From Pseudomonas triticicola (GTDB taxonomy: Bacteria > Pseudomonadota > Gammaproteobacteria > Pseudomonadales > Pseudomonadaceae), in the NCBI RefSeq assembly GCF_019145375.1, contig NZ_JAHSTX010000001.1, positions 2,765,001-2,829,000 of the forward strand: a stretch of 64,000 bases of DNA, written 5' to 3'. This document shows, piece by piece, positions 43,690-51,935 of this stretch; position 1 is the stretch's first letter, and every line of letters starts with the position of its first letter. The notes beneath the pieces are model-generated. The model searched no databases and was not told the origin of the DNA. It saw only the letters and a list, made by a program, of their open reading frames with translations. Position numbers and translations under genes: made by a program.

Positions 43690-44034
43690 TTAAAAGACAC
43701 CTGCAGACACGGTCTCAAGGCTACAAATCCTTGCGCCATTGCCTACAGCCAAGCCAGAATCCGCCGGCTTGTGCGCTTTGGGGTCGGGTTCTATTGTTGT
43801 CCGGTCGCTGACGAATCAGCGATCGGGTTTAGCGACTCGAACTCATGTCAAAGGTGCATCAGCGTTCCAGGCTTCGTTGCGGATCTGTATGTTCGCGATT
43901 TCGTCATGGTGGCTGTATGCGGGAGACCTTCGGGTCTGCCGGGTGCCTTTGACCGGTTCGCTAACCCGCGTACAGCCGCCACCCTTCCTGTTTAGCGACA
44001 GGTTGTAGCGGCTCCACTTCAAAGGAGCTTCACC
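43690..44034 (+). promoter_or_regulatory. structured leader region of DUF6124 gene, copy 1, with P4-immunity-like seqA/B/C layout
   Basis: About 345 bases, clearly conserved in copy 2. GTCGCTGA-CGAA-TCAGCGAT forms a hairpin at about 43804-43823. TTTAGCGAC occurs at 43828-43836 and again at 43991-43999, on either side of the C4-like RNA whose loop holds TCGCTAA (43958-43964), complementary to both. This is the layout of P4 CI: seqA, seqB inside the small RNA, seqC. It suggests control of the downstream gene by antisense-type pairing or attenuation. Confidence 0.6.
43908..43983 (+). ncRNA. C4-like antisense RNA element, copy 1
   Basis: 76 bases. A 16-pair outer stem (43908-43923 with 43965-43980), inner hairpin AGACC-TTCG-GGTCT (43924-43937), second short hairpin CCGG-N10-CCGG (43939-43956), then the unpaired TTCGCTAA. 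Size and shape match the C4 antisense RNA of phages P1/P7 (about 77 bases) as I remember the family. The three stem differences to copy 2 all keep pairing. Confidence 0.6.
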
Positions 44035-44394
44035 ATGATCAAACCAACACCCAACCCGCCCGAATCCGACCCCACCTCCCCCTACGAATCCCTCGATTCG
44101 AAAAAACTTCATCAAGCCGCCGATCGCGCCCTCGACCACTACCTCTGCCCACCCGGCTCCACCCCGCCACCCTTCAGCCCCCGCGCCATGTACGCCGTCA
44201 CCGCCGACACCAAAAACGAAGACCTGCTGGCCAACGCCTGCGAAACCCTCGCCTCGGCCAAAACCATCGCCCAGGAATTCGCCGGACTGGTCAAGCCATC
44301 GCAACGCCGAACATTGATGGGCATCGCACAACTGATCATGCTCGGAGAATTGGCGGTGAATCGGGTGCTGGATAATCTGGAATTGCCGCACTAG
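44035..44394 (+). CDS. DUF6124-type small protein, copy 1
   Basis: 119 residues: MIKPTPNPPESDPTSPYESL, a Pro-rich middle, then helical ANACETLASAKTIAQEFAGL and RRTLMGIAQLIMLGELAVNR. Soluble, no signal peptide. It matches what is annotated DUF6124 in pseudomonads; function unknown. AAAGGAGCTTCACC gives a strong ribosome binding site. Some 80% of positions match copy 2 (50946-51305) by eye. Its long, phage-immunity-like leader is unusual for so small a gene. Confidence 0.85.
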   Translation: MIKPTPNPPESDPTSPYESLDSKKLHQAADRALDHYLCPPGSTPPPFSPRAMYAVTADTKNEDLLANACETLASAKTIAQEFAGLVKPSQRRTLMGIAQLIMLGELAVNRVLDNLELPH

Positions 44395-44416
44395 CGCCTC
44401 CTGACCCATTATCCCA

Positions 44417-44439
44417 GTGGGAGCGAGCCTGCTCGCGAA
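44417..44439. repeat. single REP unit
   Basis: One unpaired REP unit between the first DUF6124 gene and its terminator. It makes an ATG-less extension of the Ig-protein frame look open, which is why I do not use that start. Confidence 0.85.
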
Positions 44440-44467
44440 AGCTGACTTACAGGCAATATCTTCCCCC

Positions 44468-44512
44468 CAAAAAACCGCCGTTCCGAAGCAACCGGGACGG
44501 CAGTTTTTTTAT
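44468..44512 (+). terminator. terminator after DUF6124 copy 1
   Basis: AAAACCGCCGTTCC and GGGACGGCAGTTTTTTT form a stem with a T-run, about 75 bases after the DUF6124 stop and before the lux-box-like site. Confidence 0.8.
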
Positions 44513-44545
44513 TCACCCAATGACCATTCGTCGGAGACATGTCTT

Positions 44546-44567
44546 CACCTGTCAGATCTGACAGGTG
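44546..44567. promoter_or_regulatory. lux-box-like palindrome upstream of the Ig-repeat gene
   Basis: A perfect 22-base palindrome whose central 20 bases begin ACCTGTCAGA and end TCTGACAGGT. This keeps the ACCTGT...ACAGGT ends of the Vibrio lux box and the CT-N12-AG rule of Pseudomonas las/rhl boxes. It is centred 74 bases before ATG 44630, a position suited to a LuxR-type activator at about -42 of a promoter near 44588. No luxR or luxI gene is in the window. Confidence 0.65.
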
Positions 44568-44629
44568 CGCAACTTTCAATTATGCGCTCTGATACCCCCT
44601 GCACGTTCCCTCGCGCAGGAGCCTACTTC

Positions 44630-47600
44630 ATGATCACCTCAATCCCACCGGACAATACCGTCCTCGTCCTGAGCCCGCCGATGATCAACGGCCAGACCAC
44701 GCCTGTGGTAGGCGCACATATTGGCGTGCCTTTGGTGGCCTATGATCTGGTCACCGACGGAGAAGGCGCCGTTGTCCTCGTCGATCCACCGTTGGCGGGC
44801 ACCATGGATCCCGGCGATGTCATGGAGCTTTGGCTTGAGGGGGAGTCAGCTGCGCTGGACAGCGAAACAATTGTCGATCCGAACGTGCGCACCACGTTAC
44901 GCATTCCCAAGGGCCGACTGCATCCGGACCTGGTCAACAAGCTGTACTACACCGTTAGGCGCGGCAGCAGCAATATCGGCACTTTCACACCACCGCTGGA
45001 AATCCTCTACAACCGCATCCGCCCCGGGCTGAAGGATCGCCTGACCGACCCGGGTGGCCACTCCGAACTCAAGTTGCTATTGCCGGACGTGATCAAGAAC
45101 GGCGTCGGCCCGGACTTCGTCAGCGCCGAAGTGTGCGTGGCCTACCCGTATTGCAGGGCTTATGACGTCATCACCCTCAAGTGCAACGGCGAACTGCTGG
45201 AACCCAAGCCCAAGGTCAATCCGAATCAGGCGCCGCAACCGCCGAATCCCGGTGACGAACACCCCATCACCATTTGCTTCACCGTCACTCGCGTGTTTCT
45301 CGACAAGGCGAAACGGCTGGATAAAAAACTGCATTTTTCCTACACCGTCACCGACCAGATCGGCAACGGCCCGGATACTGTTGCGCCGTGGTCGCCGTTG
45401 CAGACGGTGGATGAGGATCTGGATGGCACTCGTCTGCCGATGCCGATCCTGCTGGAACGCCCGGAAGACTATCCCGGTGATGACGCGAGCATCATCGATC
45501 TGGAAAAACTCGCGGGTAATCCGCTGCTGCTGGTCGTCCTGACCACCGATAACCGTTTCGTCGTGGGCTACGACGTTATCGCGACCTATACCGCGACTAA
45601 CACGGGGCAACCTGTCGACGTAGTGGTGACTGTCCCCGGCAAAGTCGAAGCGGATCCGTTCGGAGTCAAAAAAACCCTGTTTCTTGAGGTAGCCAACGAC
45701 AAGATATTTGCGGCGAGCAACGTCACCGTCACCTACGAACTGCGCAAGCCTGATGGCGATCTTGTGGGAAGTTCCTACACGGCCAAAGCTGAGGTAAGCG
45801 ACACGGCCCCGATTGATCTGCAACCAGAAATCACCTCGGTAAAAGACTCCCTAAACAAAGAGATTCCACATAACGGTGGCACCGTCGATCCTCAGGTGAA
45901 GCTGACCGGTACTGCGACACCACGGCAGCGAGTCGAGGTTCTCGAGGGAAGTACCTCAAAAGGAAAATGGCCGGTCAATGCAGATGGCGAATGGACTTAC
46001 GAAACCACGTTGTCGGGCGTCGGAACTCGGACATTTACCGCGAAAGCAGACTACGGCACGGGGCAGGTCTCTGCAGACAGGACGTTCACCCTTTCGGATG
46101 CACTGACGCCTGTCATAGATTCGGTGAAGGACTCCGCAGGCGTGGAAATACCCAACAACGGGTTCACATCCGATACCGCCATCAAATTGAGCGGCACCGC
46201 CACACCGCGTCTGAAAGTCGAGATTTTTGATGGCGCTGTCTCGAGAGGCAGCGCGGAGGTGAATGGCAGCACCGGCAAATGGGAACTTGAGGTGACGGGA
46301 CTGACTCTCTCCACGCACAGCTTTACTGCCAAGGCGCTGTACGGTTCAGGTGCCGTGTCGGCCGCCAGAACACTGACCGTCACAGCCGCCACCGCCCCGA
46401 CATTGACCTCCGTGAAGGGCTCGCCCAGCGGTGTCGAAATCCCTCAAGGCGGGGTGACGGTGGAAACGGCCGTAATCCTGAGCGGTGTCGCTGCCAAGGG
46501 CCAGAAAATCAGGGTGCTTGACGGCACGACAGCCAAAGGTGAACCCACCGCCGACCCGGCAACCGGGATCTGGACGTTGACCGTCACCGGCCTGACGGTC
46601 GCCCCGCACAGTTTCACCGCCAAGGCGCTTTACGGTTCCGGCGCCGTATCGGCTGCCAGAACGCTGACAGTCGTGCAAATTCTTGTGCCCGAACTCCGCT
46701 TGATCACTGACTCAGCATCGATCGAGATTCCCAACAATGGTCAAACCACCCATACAACGATCATCTTGAGCGGGATTGCCACCCCGGGCACCGTGATTGA
46801 CCTGGTGAACTATGGTGCGCCTCTGCCCAACACCAACATTCAAGTCAATGCGCAAGGTACATGGACGTTTCAACTCACTGGACTCAGTGTCGGGACCACC
46901 TATAACTTGCGCGCCAGGCGCCAAGGGGGATCGGTTTCAAACGCCCGGAACGTGGTAGTCGTAGCCGCCACCGCTCCGACTTTGACATCGGTCAAAGGCT
47001 CTCCCAGCGGCGTCGAAATTCCCCAAGGCGGCAGCACCGTTGAAACAGCTGTCACCCTGAGCGGCGTCGCGGCCAAAGGCCAGAAAGTCGAAATCTTTGA
47101 CGGCACTGTCTCCAAAGGTCAGGCGACTGCACATGCCACAACCGGGGTCTGGACGTTGCTCGTCAGTGCCCTCACTGTGGCAGCACACAGCTTCAAGGCC
47201 AAGGCGTTGTATGGCACGGGTGCCGAGTCAGCGGTCAGGACGATGACCGTGACGGCCGCCACCGCCCCGACACTGACCTCCGTGAAGGGCTCGCCCAGCG
47301 GTGTCGAAATCCCTAACGCAGGTTTCACGGTAGAAACCGCCGTAAAGCTGTCCGGCGTCGCTGCCAAGGGTCAGCAAATCGAAGTGTTCGACGGTACAAC
47401 CTCAAAAGGCAAAGCGGCTGCCGATCGCACAACGGGCATATGGGAACTGCCGGTTACAGGTCTGAATGTTGCTGCGCACAGCTTCAAGGCCAAGGCGTTG
47501 TATGGCACAGGTGCCGAGTCAGCGGTCAGGACGATGACCGTGACGGCCGCCACCGCCCCGACATTGACCTCCGTGAAGGGCTCGCCCAGCGGTGTCGAAA

Positions 47601-50290
47601 TCCCTCAAGGCGGGGTGACGGTGGAAACGGCCGTAATCCTGAGCGGTGTCGCTGCCAAGGGCCAGAAAGTCAGGGTGCTTGACGGCACGACAGCCAAAGG
47701 TGAACCCACCGCCGACCCGGCAACCGGGATCTGGACGTTGACCGTCACCGGCCTGACGGTCGCCCCGCACAGTTTCACCGCCAAGGCGCTTTACGGTTCC
47801 GGCGCCGTATCGGCTGCCAGAACGCTGACAGTCGTGCAAATTCTTGTGCCCGAACTCCGCTTGATCACTGACTCAGCATCGATCGAGATTCCCAACAATG
47901 GTCAAACCACCCATACAACGATCATCTTGAGCGGGATTGCCACCCCGGGCACCGTGATTGACCTGGTGAACTATGGTGCGCCTCTGCCCAACACCAACAT
48001 TCAAGTCAATGCGCAAGGTACATGGACGTTTCAACTCACTGGACTCAGTGTCGGGACCACCTATAACTTGCGCGCCAGGCGCCAAGGGGGATCGGTTTCA
48101 AACGCCCGGAACGTGGTAGTCGTAGCCGCCACCGCTCCGACTTTGACATCGGTCAAAGGCTCTCCCAGCGGCGTCGAAATTCCCCAAGGCGGCAGCACCG
48201 TTGAAACAGCTGTCACCCTGAGCGGCGTCGCGGCCAAAGGCCAGAAAGTCGAAATCTTTGACGGCACTGTCTCCAAAGGTCAGGCGACTGCACATGCCAC
48301 AACCGGGGTCTGGACGTTGCTCGTCAGTGCCCTCACTGTGGCAGCACACAGCTTCAAGGCCAAGGCGTTGTATGGCACGGGTGCCGAGTCAGCGGTCAGG
48401 ACGATGACCGTGACGGCCGCCACCGCCCCGACACTGACCTCCGTGAAGGGCTCGCCCAGCGGTGTCGAAATCCCTAACGCAGGTTTCACGGTAGAAACCG
48501 CCGTAAAGCTGTCCGGCGTCGCTGCCAAGGGTCAGCAAATCGAAGTGTTCGACGGTACAACCTCAAAAGGCAAAGCGGCTGCCGATCGCACAACGGGCAT
48601 ATGGGAACTGCCGGTTACAGGTCTGAATGTTGCTGCGCACAGCTTCAAGGCCAAGGCGTTGTATGGCACAGGTGCCGAGTCAGCGGTCAGGACGATGACC
48701 GTGACGGCCGCCACCGCCCCGACATTGACCTCCGTGAAGGGCTCGCCCAGCGGTGTCGAAATCCCTCAAGGCGGGGTGACGGTGGAAACGGCCGTAATCC
48801 TGAGCGGTGTCGCTGCCAAGGGCCAGAAAGTCAGGGTGCTTGACGGCACGACAGCCAAAGGTGAACCCACCGCCGACCCGGCAACCGGGATCTGGACGTT
48901 GACCGTCACCGGCCTGACGGTCGCCCCGCACAGTTTCACCGCCAAGGCGCTTTACGGTTCCGGCGCCGTATCGGCTGCCAGAACGCTGACAGTCGTGCAA
49001 ATTCTTGTGCCCGAACTCCGCTTGATCACTGACTCAGCATCGATCGAGATTCCCAACAATGGTCAAACCACCCATACAACGATCATCTTGAGCGGGATTG
49101 CCACCCCGGGCACCGTGATTGACCTGGTGAACTATGGTGCGCCTCTGCCCAACACCAACATTCAAGTCAATGCGCAAGGTACATGGACGTTTCAACTCAC
49201 TGGACTCAGTGTCGGGACCACCTATAACTTGCGCGCCAGGCGCCAAGGGGGATCGGTTTCAAACGCCCGGAACGTGGTAGTCGTAGCCGCCACCGCTCCG
49301 ACTTTGACATCGGTCAAAGGCTCTCCCAGCGGCGTCGAAATTCCCCAAGGCGGCAGCACCGTTGAAACAGCTGTCACCCTGAGCGGCGTCGCGGCCAAAG
49401 GCCAGAAAGTCGAAATCTTTGACGGCACTGTCTCCAAAGGTCAGGCGACTGCACATGCCACAACCGGGGTCTGGACGTTGCTCGTCAGTGCCTTGGCTGT
49501 GGCAGCGCACAGCTTTACCGCCAAAGCTTTGTATGGGAGCAATCCTGTGTCGGCAGCACGGACCTTCACCGTGGCAGTGGCGACGGCCCCAACCATAGCC
49601 TCTGTCAAAGGGACTCTCAGCGGCAGGGAAATTCCGAAGGGCGGGACAACAGCCGAACTGGCGGTGACCCTCAGAGGCATCGCTGCCAAAGGACTAAAAG
49701 TCGAGGTTTTCGATCATGCAGTGCTCCAACGTGAAGCAACCGTCGATGGTGCCACTGGTGAGTGGACCATTAACGTAAATGGTCTCGGCAGGGTAGAACA
49801 CAGTTTCAAAGTAAAAGCACTATATGGAACGAGGCCAGAGTCAGCGCCTTGGAACTTTACAGTTCTTAAAGCCATACATATTCCACAGGGACGGCTATTA
49901 ATCGGCCAGTCTATAAGTACTGAAACGTGTAGGATTACGTTTTTGCATCAAAATCAAGTGAACTGTTATATAAACTGCGAGCATTGGAGAATCTTTCCGT
50001 ATGTGCCCTACTCGCCAGGATCAATTACATATCAACTCGACTTTATTGGCCAAACGACAGAGCGAGTAAATCTCAAGGCCAATGGGGGGAACATTTCAGG
50101 GCTAACGACTATCACCTTTGATTTTCTTAATTCATCCGGAGCAACGATGGGCACCATAAGTAAGACTATTAACAGGGGGGCGGAGTACCATTTAATTGAT
50201 TCAGGAAGACTACCTGGGATTGCGTCGGTAAGGATAACTGTAACCGGCCAAATTTATATTACTAATTGGGAGTTTGGCAAGGTGCCATAG
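44630..50290 (+). CDS. giant Ig-like-repeat protein with unique C-terminal tip
   Basis: 1886 residues from ATG 44630, chosen because AGGAG lies 8 bases before it and because a longer frame would run through the lux-box-like site, terminator and a REP. Residues 1 to about 400 form a unique N-terminal region without signal peptide. Then come 14 bacterial Ig-like domains of about 97 residues (pattern [16 protein letters not shown]...FDGTxSKG...HSFxAKALYG). They are arranged as d1, d2, ABCD, ABCD, ABC', d14; each ABCD unit is 387 residues. The last ~140 residues ([20 protein letters not shown] onward) are unrelated and AT-rich. It resembles large adhesin or toxin-delivery proteins, but the export route and role are unknown. 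Confidence 0.88.
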   Translation: MITSIPPDNTVLVLSPPMINGQTTPVVGAHIGVPLVAYDLVTDGEGAVVLVDPPLAGTMDPGDVMELWLEGESAALDSETIVDPNVRTTLRIPKGRLHPDLVNKLYYTVRRGSSNIGTFTPPLEILYNRIRPGLKDRLTDPGGHSELKLLLPDVIKNGVGPDFVSAEVCVAYPYCRAYDVITLKCNGELLEPKPKVNPNQAPQPPNPGDEHPITICFTVTRVFLDKAKRLDKKLHFSYTVTDQIGNGPDTVAPWSPLQTVDEDLDGTRLPMPILLERPEDYPGDDASIIDLEKLAGNPLLLVVLTTDNRFVVGYDVIATYTATNTGQPVDVVVTVPGKVEADPFGVKKTLFLEVANDKIFAASNVTVTYELRKPDGDLVGSSYTAKAEVSDTAPIDLQPEITSVKDSLNKEIPHNGGTVDPQVKLTGTATPRQRVEVLEGSTSKGKWPVNADGEWTYETTLSGVGTRTFTAKADYGTGQVSADRTFTLSDALTPVIDSVKDSAGVEIPNNGFTSDTAIKLSGTATPRLKVEIFDGAVSRGSAEVNGSTGKWELEVTGLTLSTHSFTAKALYGSGAVSAARTLTVTAATAPTLTSVKGSPSGVEIPQGGVTVETAVILSGVAAKGQKIRVLDGTTAKGEPTADPATGIWTLTVTGLTVAPHSFTAKALYGSGAVSAARTLTVVQILVPELRLITDSASIEIPNNGQTTHTTIILSGIATPGTVIDLVNYGAPLPNTNIQVNAQGTWTFQLTGLSVGTTYNLRARRQGGSVSNARNVVVVAATAPTLTSVKGSPSGVEIPQGGSTVETAVTLSGVAAKGQKVEIFDGTVSKGQATAHATTGVWTLLVSALTVAAHSFKAKALYGTGAESAVRTMTVTAATAPTLTSVKGSPSGVEIPNAGFTVETAVKLSGVAAKGQQIEVFDGTTSKGKAAADRTTGIWELPVTGLNVAAHSFKAKALYGTGAESAVRTMTVTAATAPTLTSVKGSPSGVEIPQGGVTVETAVILSGVAAKGQKVRVLDGTTAKGEPTADPATGIWTLTVTGLTVAPHSFTAKALYGSGAVSAARTLTVVQILVPELRLITDSASIEIPNNGQTTHTTIILSGIATPGTVIDLVNYGAPLPNTNIQVNAQGTWTFQLTGLSVGTTYNLRARRQGGSVSNARNVVVVAATAPTLTSVKGSPSGVEIPQGGSTVETAVTLSGVAAKGQKVEIFDGTVSKGQATAHATTGVWTLLVSALTVAAHSFKAKALYGTGAESAVRTMTVTAATAPTLTSVKGSPSGVEIPNAGFTVETAVKLSGVAAKGQQIEVFDGTTSKGKAAADRTTGIWELPVTGLNVAAHSFKAKALYGTGAESAVRTMTVTAATAPTLTSVKGSPSGVEIPQGGVTVETAVILSGVAAKGQKVRVLDGTTAKGEPTADPATGIWTLTVTGLTVAPHSFTAKALYGSGAVSAARTLTVVQILVPELRLITDSASIEIPNNGQTTHTTIILSGIATPGTVIDLVNYGAPLPNTNIQVNAQGTWTFQLTGLSVGTTYNLRARRQGGSVSNARNVVVVAATAPTLTSVKGSPSGVEIPQGGSTVETAVTLSGVAAKGQKVEIFDGTVSKGQATAHATTGVWTLLVSALAVAAHSFTAKALYGSNPVSAARTFTVAVATAPTIASVKGTLSGREIPKGGTTAELAVTLRGIAAKGLKVEVFDHAVLQREATVDGATGEWTINVNGLGRVEHSFKVKALYGTRPESAPWNFTVLKAIHIPQGRLLIGQSISTETCRITFLHQNQVNCYINCEHWRIFPYVPYSPGSITYQLDFIGQTTERVNLKANGGNISGLTTITFDFLNSSGATMGTISKTINRGAEYHLIDSGRLPGIASVRITVTGQIYITNWEFGKVP
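46387..47547 (+). repeat. 1161-base tandem repeat, unit 1
   Basis: Encodes Ig-like domains A-B-C-D. It differs from unit 2 by very little; the visible change is ATC to GTC in GQK(I/V)RV near 46508. Boundaries are set at the start of ACCGCCCCGACATTGACCTC-type sequence and are approximate. Confidence 0.9.
47548..48708 (+). repeat. 1161-base tandem repeat, unit 2
   Basis: Encodes domains A-B-C-D, and looks identical to unit 3 over their common length by eye. Near-identity at third codon positions means recent duplication or ongoing homogenisation. Confidence 0.9.
48709..49490 (+). repeat. 1161-base tandem repeat, partial unit 3
   Basis: Domains A-B and most of C. Identity to unit 2 stops near 49490, inside domain C, where [11 protein letters not shown] becomes [11 protein letters not shown]. 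From there the sequence enters the diverged domain 14. Confidence 0.88.
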
Positions 50291-50467
50291 GCAGACTTTT
50301 TGCCCTCGCTTTCGGGTAATTGCAGAAATGCAGCCGACGTAAAACCCCAACCGAGTTTGAAGCTCGGCTGGGGAGAAAAGGGTACAGACTTATCTACCGT
50401 CAACTTTGGCCAAGGACTGAAATAGAGAGGTTTGAGCGTGAATTGTCCGCTAACCGGAAATGCCCCT

Positions 50468-50555
50468 TTCGCGAGCGGGCTCGCTCCCACAAAGAAATGC
50501 ACTCCCAATGTGTGAGTGGAATGCAATTCAACTGTGAGAGCGAGCTTGCTCGCGA
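50468..50555. repeat. REP pair (BIME), copy 9, diverged
   Basis: Inverted REP units with changes (TTCGCGAGCGGGCTCGCTCC; GTGAGAGCGAGCTTGCTCGC). It corresponds to the pair at 43555-43644. Confidence 0.85.
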
Positions 50556-50814
50556 AGGGGCCAGTGAAGTCAGCGCAAATCGCCTTTTAAACTCAGGCGT
50601 TTAAACGACACCTTCAGATACGCCTTTCAGGCTACAAATTCTTGCGCCATTGCCTACAGCTACGCCAGAATCCGCCGGCTTGTGCGCTTTGGGGTCGGGT
50701 TCTATTGTGGGTCGGTCGCTGACGAATCAGCGATCGGGTTTAGCGACCCGGACCATCTCAGTGCATCAGCGTTCGTGGCTTCGTTGTGGGATTTTTCGCC
50801 CGCAATTACGTTAT

Positions 50815-50891
50815 GGCGGCTGTATGCGGGAGACCTTTGGGTCTACCGGGGTGCCTGTGACCGGTTCGCTAACCTGCGTACAGCTGCCACC
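50815..50891 (+). ncRNA. C4-like antisense RNA element, copy 2
   Basis: 77 bases. Outer stem 50815-50830 with 50873-50888, inner hairpin AGACC-TTTG-GGTCT, second hairpin CCGG-N-CCGG, unpaired TTCGCTAA. Compared with copy 1, T to C in the left arm (U-G to C-G) and two C to T changes in the right arm (G-C to G-U) preserve the stem. Confidence 0.6.
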
Positions 50892-50945
50892 TTCACTTGT
50901 TTAGCGACAGGGAAAGAGTGGCTCCATAACCTCAGGAGCTTCACC

Positions 50946-51305
50946 ATGATCAAACCAACACCCAACCCACCCGAAACCGACCTCGCCTCCCCCTACGAAT
51001 CCCTCGATTCCAAAAAGCTCAACGACGCCGCCGAACGCGCGCTCGACCATTACCTCTGCCCACCCGGCCCCACGCCACCGCCACGCAAAACCCGCCGGAT
51101 GTACGCCGTTACCGCCGACTTCAAAAACGAGGAGCTGCTGGCCGATGCCAGCGAAACGCTCGCTTCTGCCAGAACCATCGCCCATGACTTCGCCCATCTC
51201 ATCCCCGCGTCGCAGCGCAGGACGCTGTTGGGGATTGCGCAACTGATTATGCTCGGAGAACTGGCGGTGAATCGGGTGATGGATAATCTGGATTTGCCGC
51301 AGTAG
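50946..51305 (+). CDS. DUF6124-type small protein, copy 2
   Basis: 119 residues, paralogue of 44035-44394: MIKPTPNPPETDLASPYESL, ADASETLASARTIAHDFAHL, RRTLLGIAQLIMLGELAVNR. CAGGAGCTTCACC precedes the ATG. The reading frame is open upstream into the leader, but the start is fixed by the paralogue and the ribosome binding site. Confidence 0.85.
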   Translation: MIKPTPNPPETDLASPYESLDSKKLNDAAERALDHYLCPPGPTPPPRKTRRMYAVTADFKNEELLADASETLASARTIAHDFAHLIPASQRRTLLGIAQLIMLGELAVNRVMDNLDLPQ

Positions 51306-51352
51306 CACGGTTGTGTGACGAGCCTTGAGTGAGGGGGCGTGGCTGCTGACGT

Positions 51353-51445
51353 CTTCGCGGGCAAGCCCGCTCCCACACGGATCTGCGCCGTTCACAAATC
51401 CCTGATCCACAGACGAACATGTGGGAGCAGGCTTGCTTCTGGCGG
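51353..51445. repeat. REP-like pair of another subtype
   Basis: CTTCGCGGGCAAGCCCGCTC then CCACA, and GTGGGAGCAGGCTTGCTTCTG further on, form an imperfect inverted pair. Different core (GGGCAAGCCC) from the other REPs in this window. Confidence 0.7.
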
Positions 51446-51492
51446 CGATCCGCCGAAGGCGACCTCACAGCCAGCACATATTTTCAGGCATA

Positions 51493-51535
51493 AAAAAACC
51501 GCTGGCCCGTTGAACAGGGCCGGCGGTTTTTTCGT
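51493..51535. terminator. bidirectional terminator between DUF6124 copy 2 and the small minus-strand gene
   Basis: AAAAAACCGCTGGCCC, GTTGAACA loop, GGGCCGGCGGTTTTTT. A-run and T-run on both sides let it serve both convergent genes. Confidence 0.88.
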
Positions 51536-51559
51536 TTCAGCGGCCTTGCGATCGATTGC

Positions 51560-51796
51560 TCAATACCGGAGGATTTTTACTTTTCCATTCTTGCTCCTGG
51601 GCAATTCGAACTCGACCTCGCCGCCCACTTTGATATTCGCCTGCAAGGCATCAGCCAATGGAATGCTGAATCGGTATTCTTTGGCAATCAGAAAAAAACC
51701 CGTGGCTTCGGCAAAGGAAAGGGATCGTCCCGATTGCTTCGGCGTGATGGTCCCTTTGCCGGTTTTTTCATCGTAGCTGCTGAAAATACCTTTCAT
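51560..51796 (-). CDS. small protein with cold-shock-domain-like N-terminus, unknown function
   Basis: 78 residues. MKGIFSSYDEKTGKGTITPK resembles the opening of cold-shock proteins (K-G-x-x...GxGxITP), but the RNA-binding aromatic motifs are incomplete. The C-terminal half is VGGEVEFELPRSKNGKVKIL. It may be an OB-fold nucleic-acid binder. Start ATG 51796 with AAGGGAGCAAGGCA upstream; a longer frame to 51865 lacks a site. A lux-box-like site lies 94 bases upstream. Confidence 0.7.
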   Translation of the reverse strand: MKGIFSSYDEKTGKGTITPKQSGRSLSFAEATGFFLIAKEYRFSIPLADALQANIKVGGEVEFELPRSKNGKVKILRY

Positions 51797-51880
51797 TGCC
51801 TTGCTCCCTTGCACTCGCCCGCCCGGCCGTGCGAGCGCGCGGCAGCACCTTGCATCAAACTGCAAAATTACGGCGAGCGC

Positions 51881-51900
51881 ACCTGTCAGAGTTGACAGTA
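51881..51900. promoter_or_regulatory. lux-box-like site upstream of the small minus-strand gene
   Basis: ACCTGTCAGAGTTGACAGTA keeps CTGTCA-N4-TGACAG and the left ACCTGT end of the site at 44546. It is centred 94 bases before the 51796 start. It also lies 36 bases after the flhB stop. Confidence 0.55.
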
Positions 51901-51935
51901 AGGGGAGATCTCAGACCAATGGCTGCGCAGCAACA

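Larger units (their letters stand above)
43489..44394. repeat. long direct repeat, copy 1 (REP pair + structured leader + DUF6124 gene)
   Basis: This 906-base block aligns with 50401-51305. Shared parts in order: CAACTTT...GAATGAAATAGAG, a REP pair, the TTTAAACGA/AGACACCT region, CTACAAAT with CTTGCGCCATTGCCTACAGC, the leader with the C4-like element, and the DUF6124 gene. Similarity is lost right after both stop codons. The repeats face the same way and enclose the Ig-repeat gene. Confidence 0.8.
50291..50945 (+). promoter_or_regulatory. region between the Ig-repeat gene and DUF6124 copy 2: second structured leader
   Basis: No gene. 50335-50377 can fold (CCCCAACCGAG...CTCGGCTGGGG), a probable terminator of the Ig gene but without a long T-run. 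From 50401 the region repeats 43489 onward. TTTAGCGAC lies at 50739-50747 and 50900-50908, on either side of TCGCTAA (50866-50872) in the C4-like element, and GTCGCTGA-CGAA-TCAGCGAT forms a hairpin before the first. Confidence 0.6.
50401..51305. repeat. long direct repeat, copy 2
   Basis: The partner of 43489-44394, same orientation, 905 bases, with the same order of REP pair, leader, C4-like element and DUF6124 gene. Divergence is spread over the block, so the duplication is not recent, unlike the Ig tandem repeats. Confidence 0.8.

Noticed and set aside
43606..43995. ORF through the C4-like leader (MVAVCGRPSGLPGAFDRFAN...)
   Set aside because: It resembles small 'Ash/Icd-like' phage ORF translations, but the frame is not kept in copy 2 while the RNA fold is, so the conservation is better explained by RNA.
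44417..44629. Upstream extension of the Ig-repeat protein
   Set aside because: The added 71 codons run through a REP unit, a terminator hairpin and the lux-box-like palindrome. ATG 44630 has AGGAG at ideal spacing.
47098..47349. Repeated minus-strand ORFs inside the Ig gene (also near 48098 and 49259)
   Set aside because: They recur only because the underlying DNA repeat recurs; their translations are shadows.
46387..49490. Possible CRISPR or satellite array
   Set aside because: The repeats are 1161 bases, in frame, and encode Ig-like domains; there are no short direct repeats with spacers.
50682..50945. In-frame N-terminal extension of DUF6124 copy 2
   Set aside because: Copy 1 lacks the same extension, and both copies share a ribosome binding site just before MIKPTPNPP.
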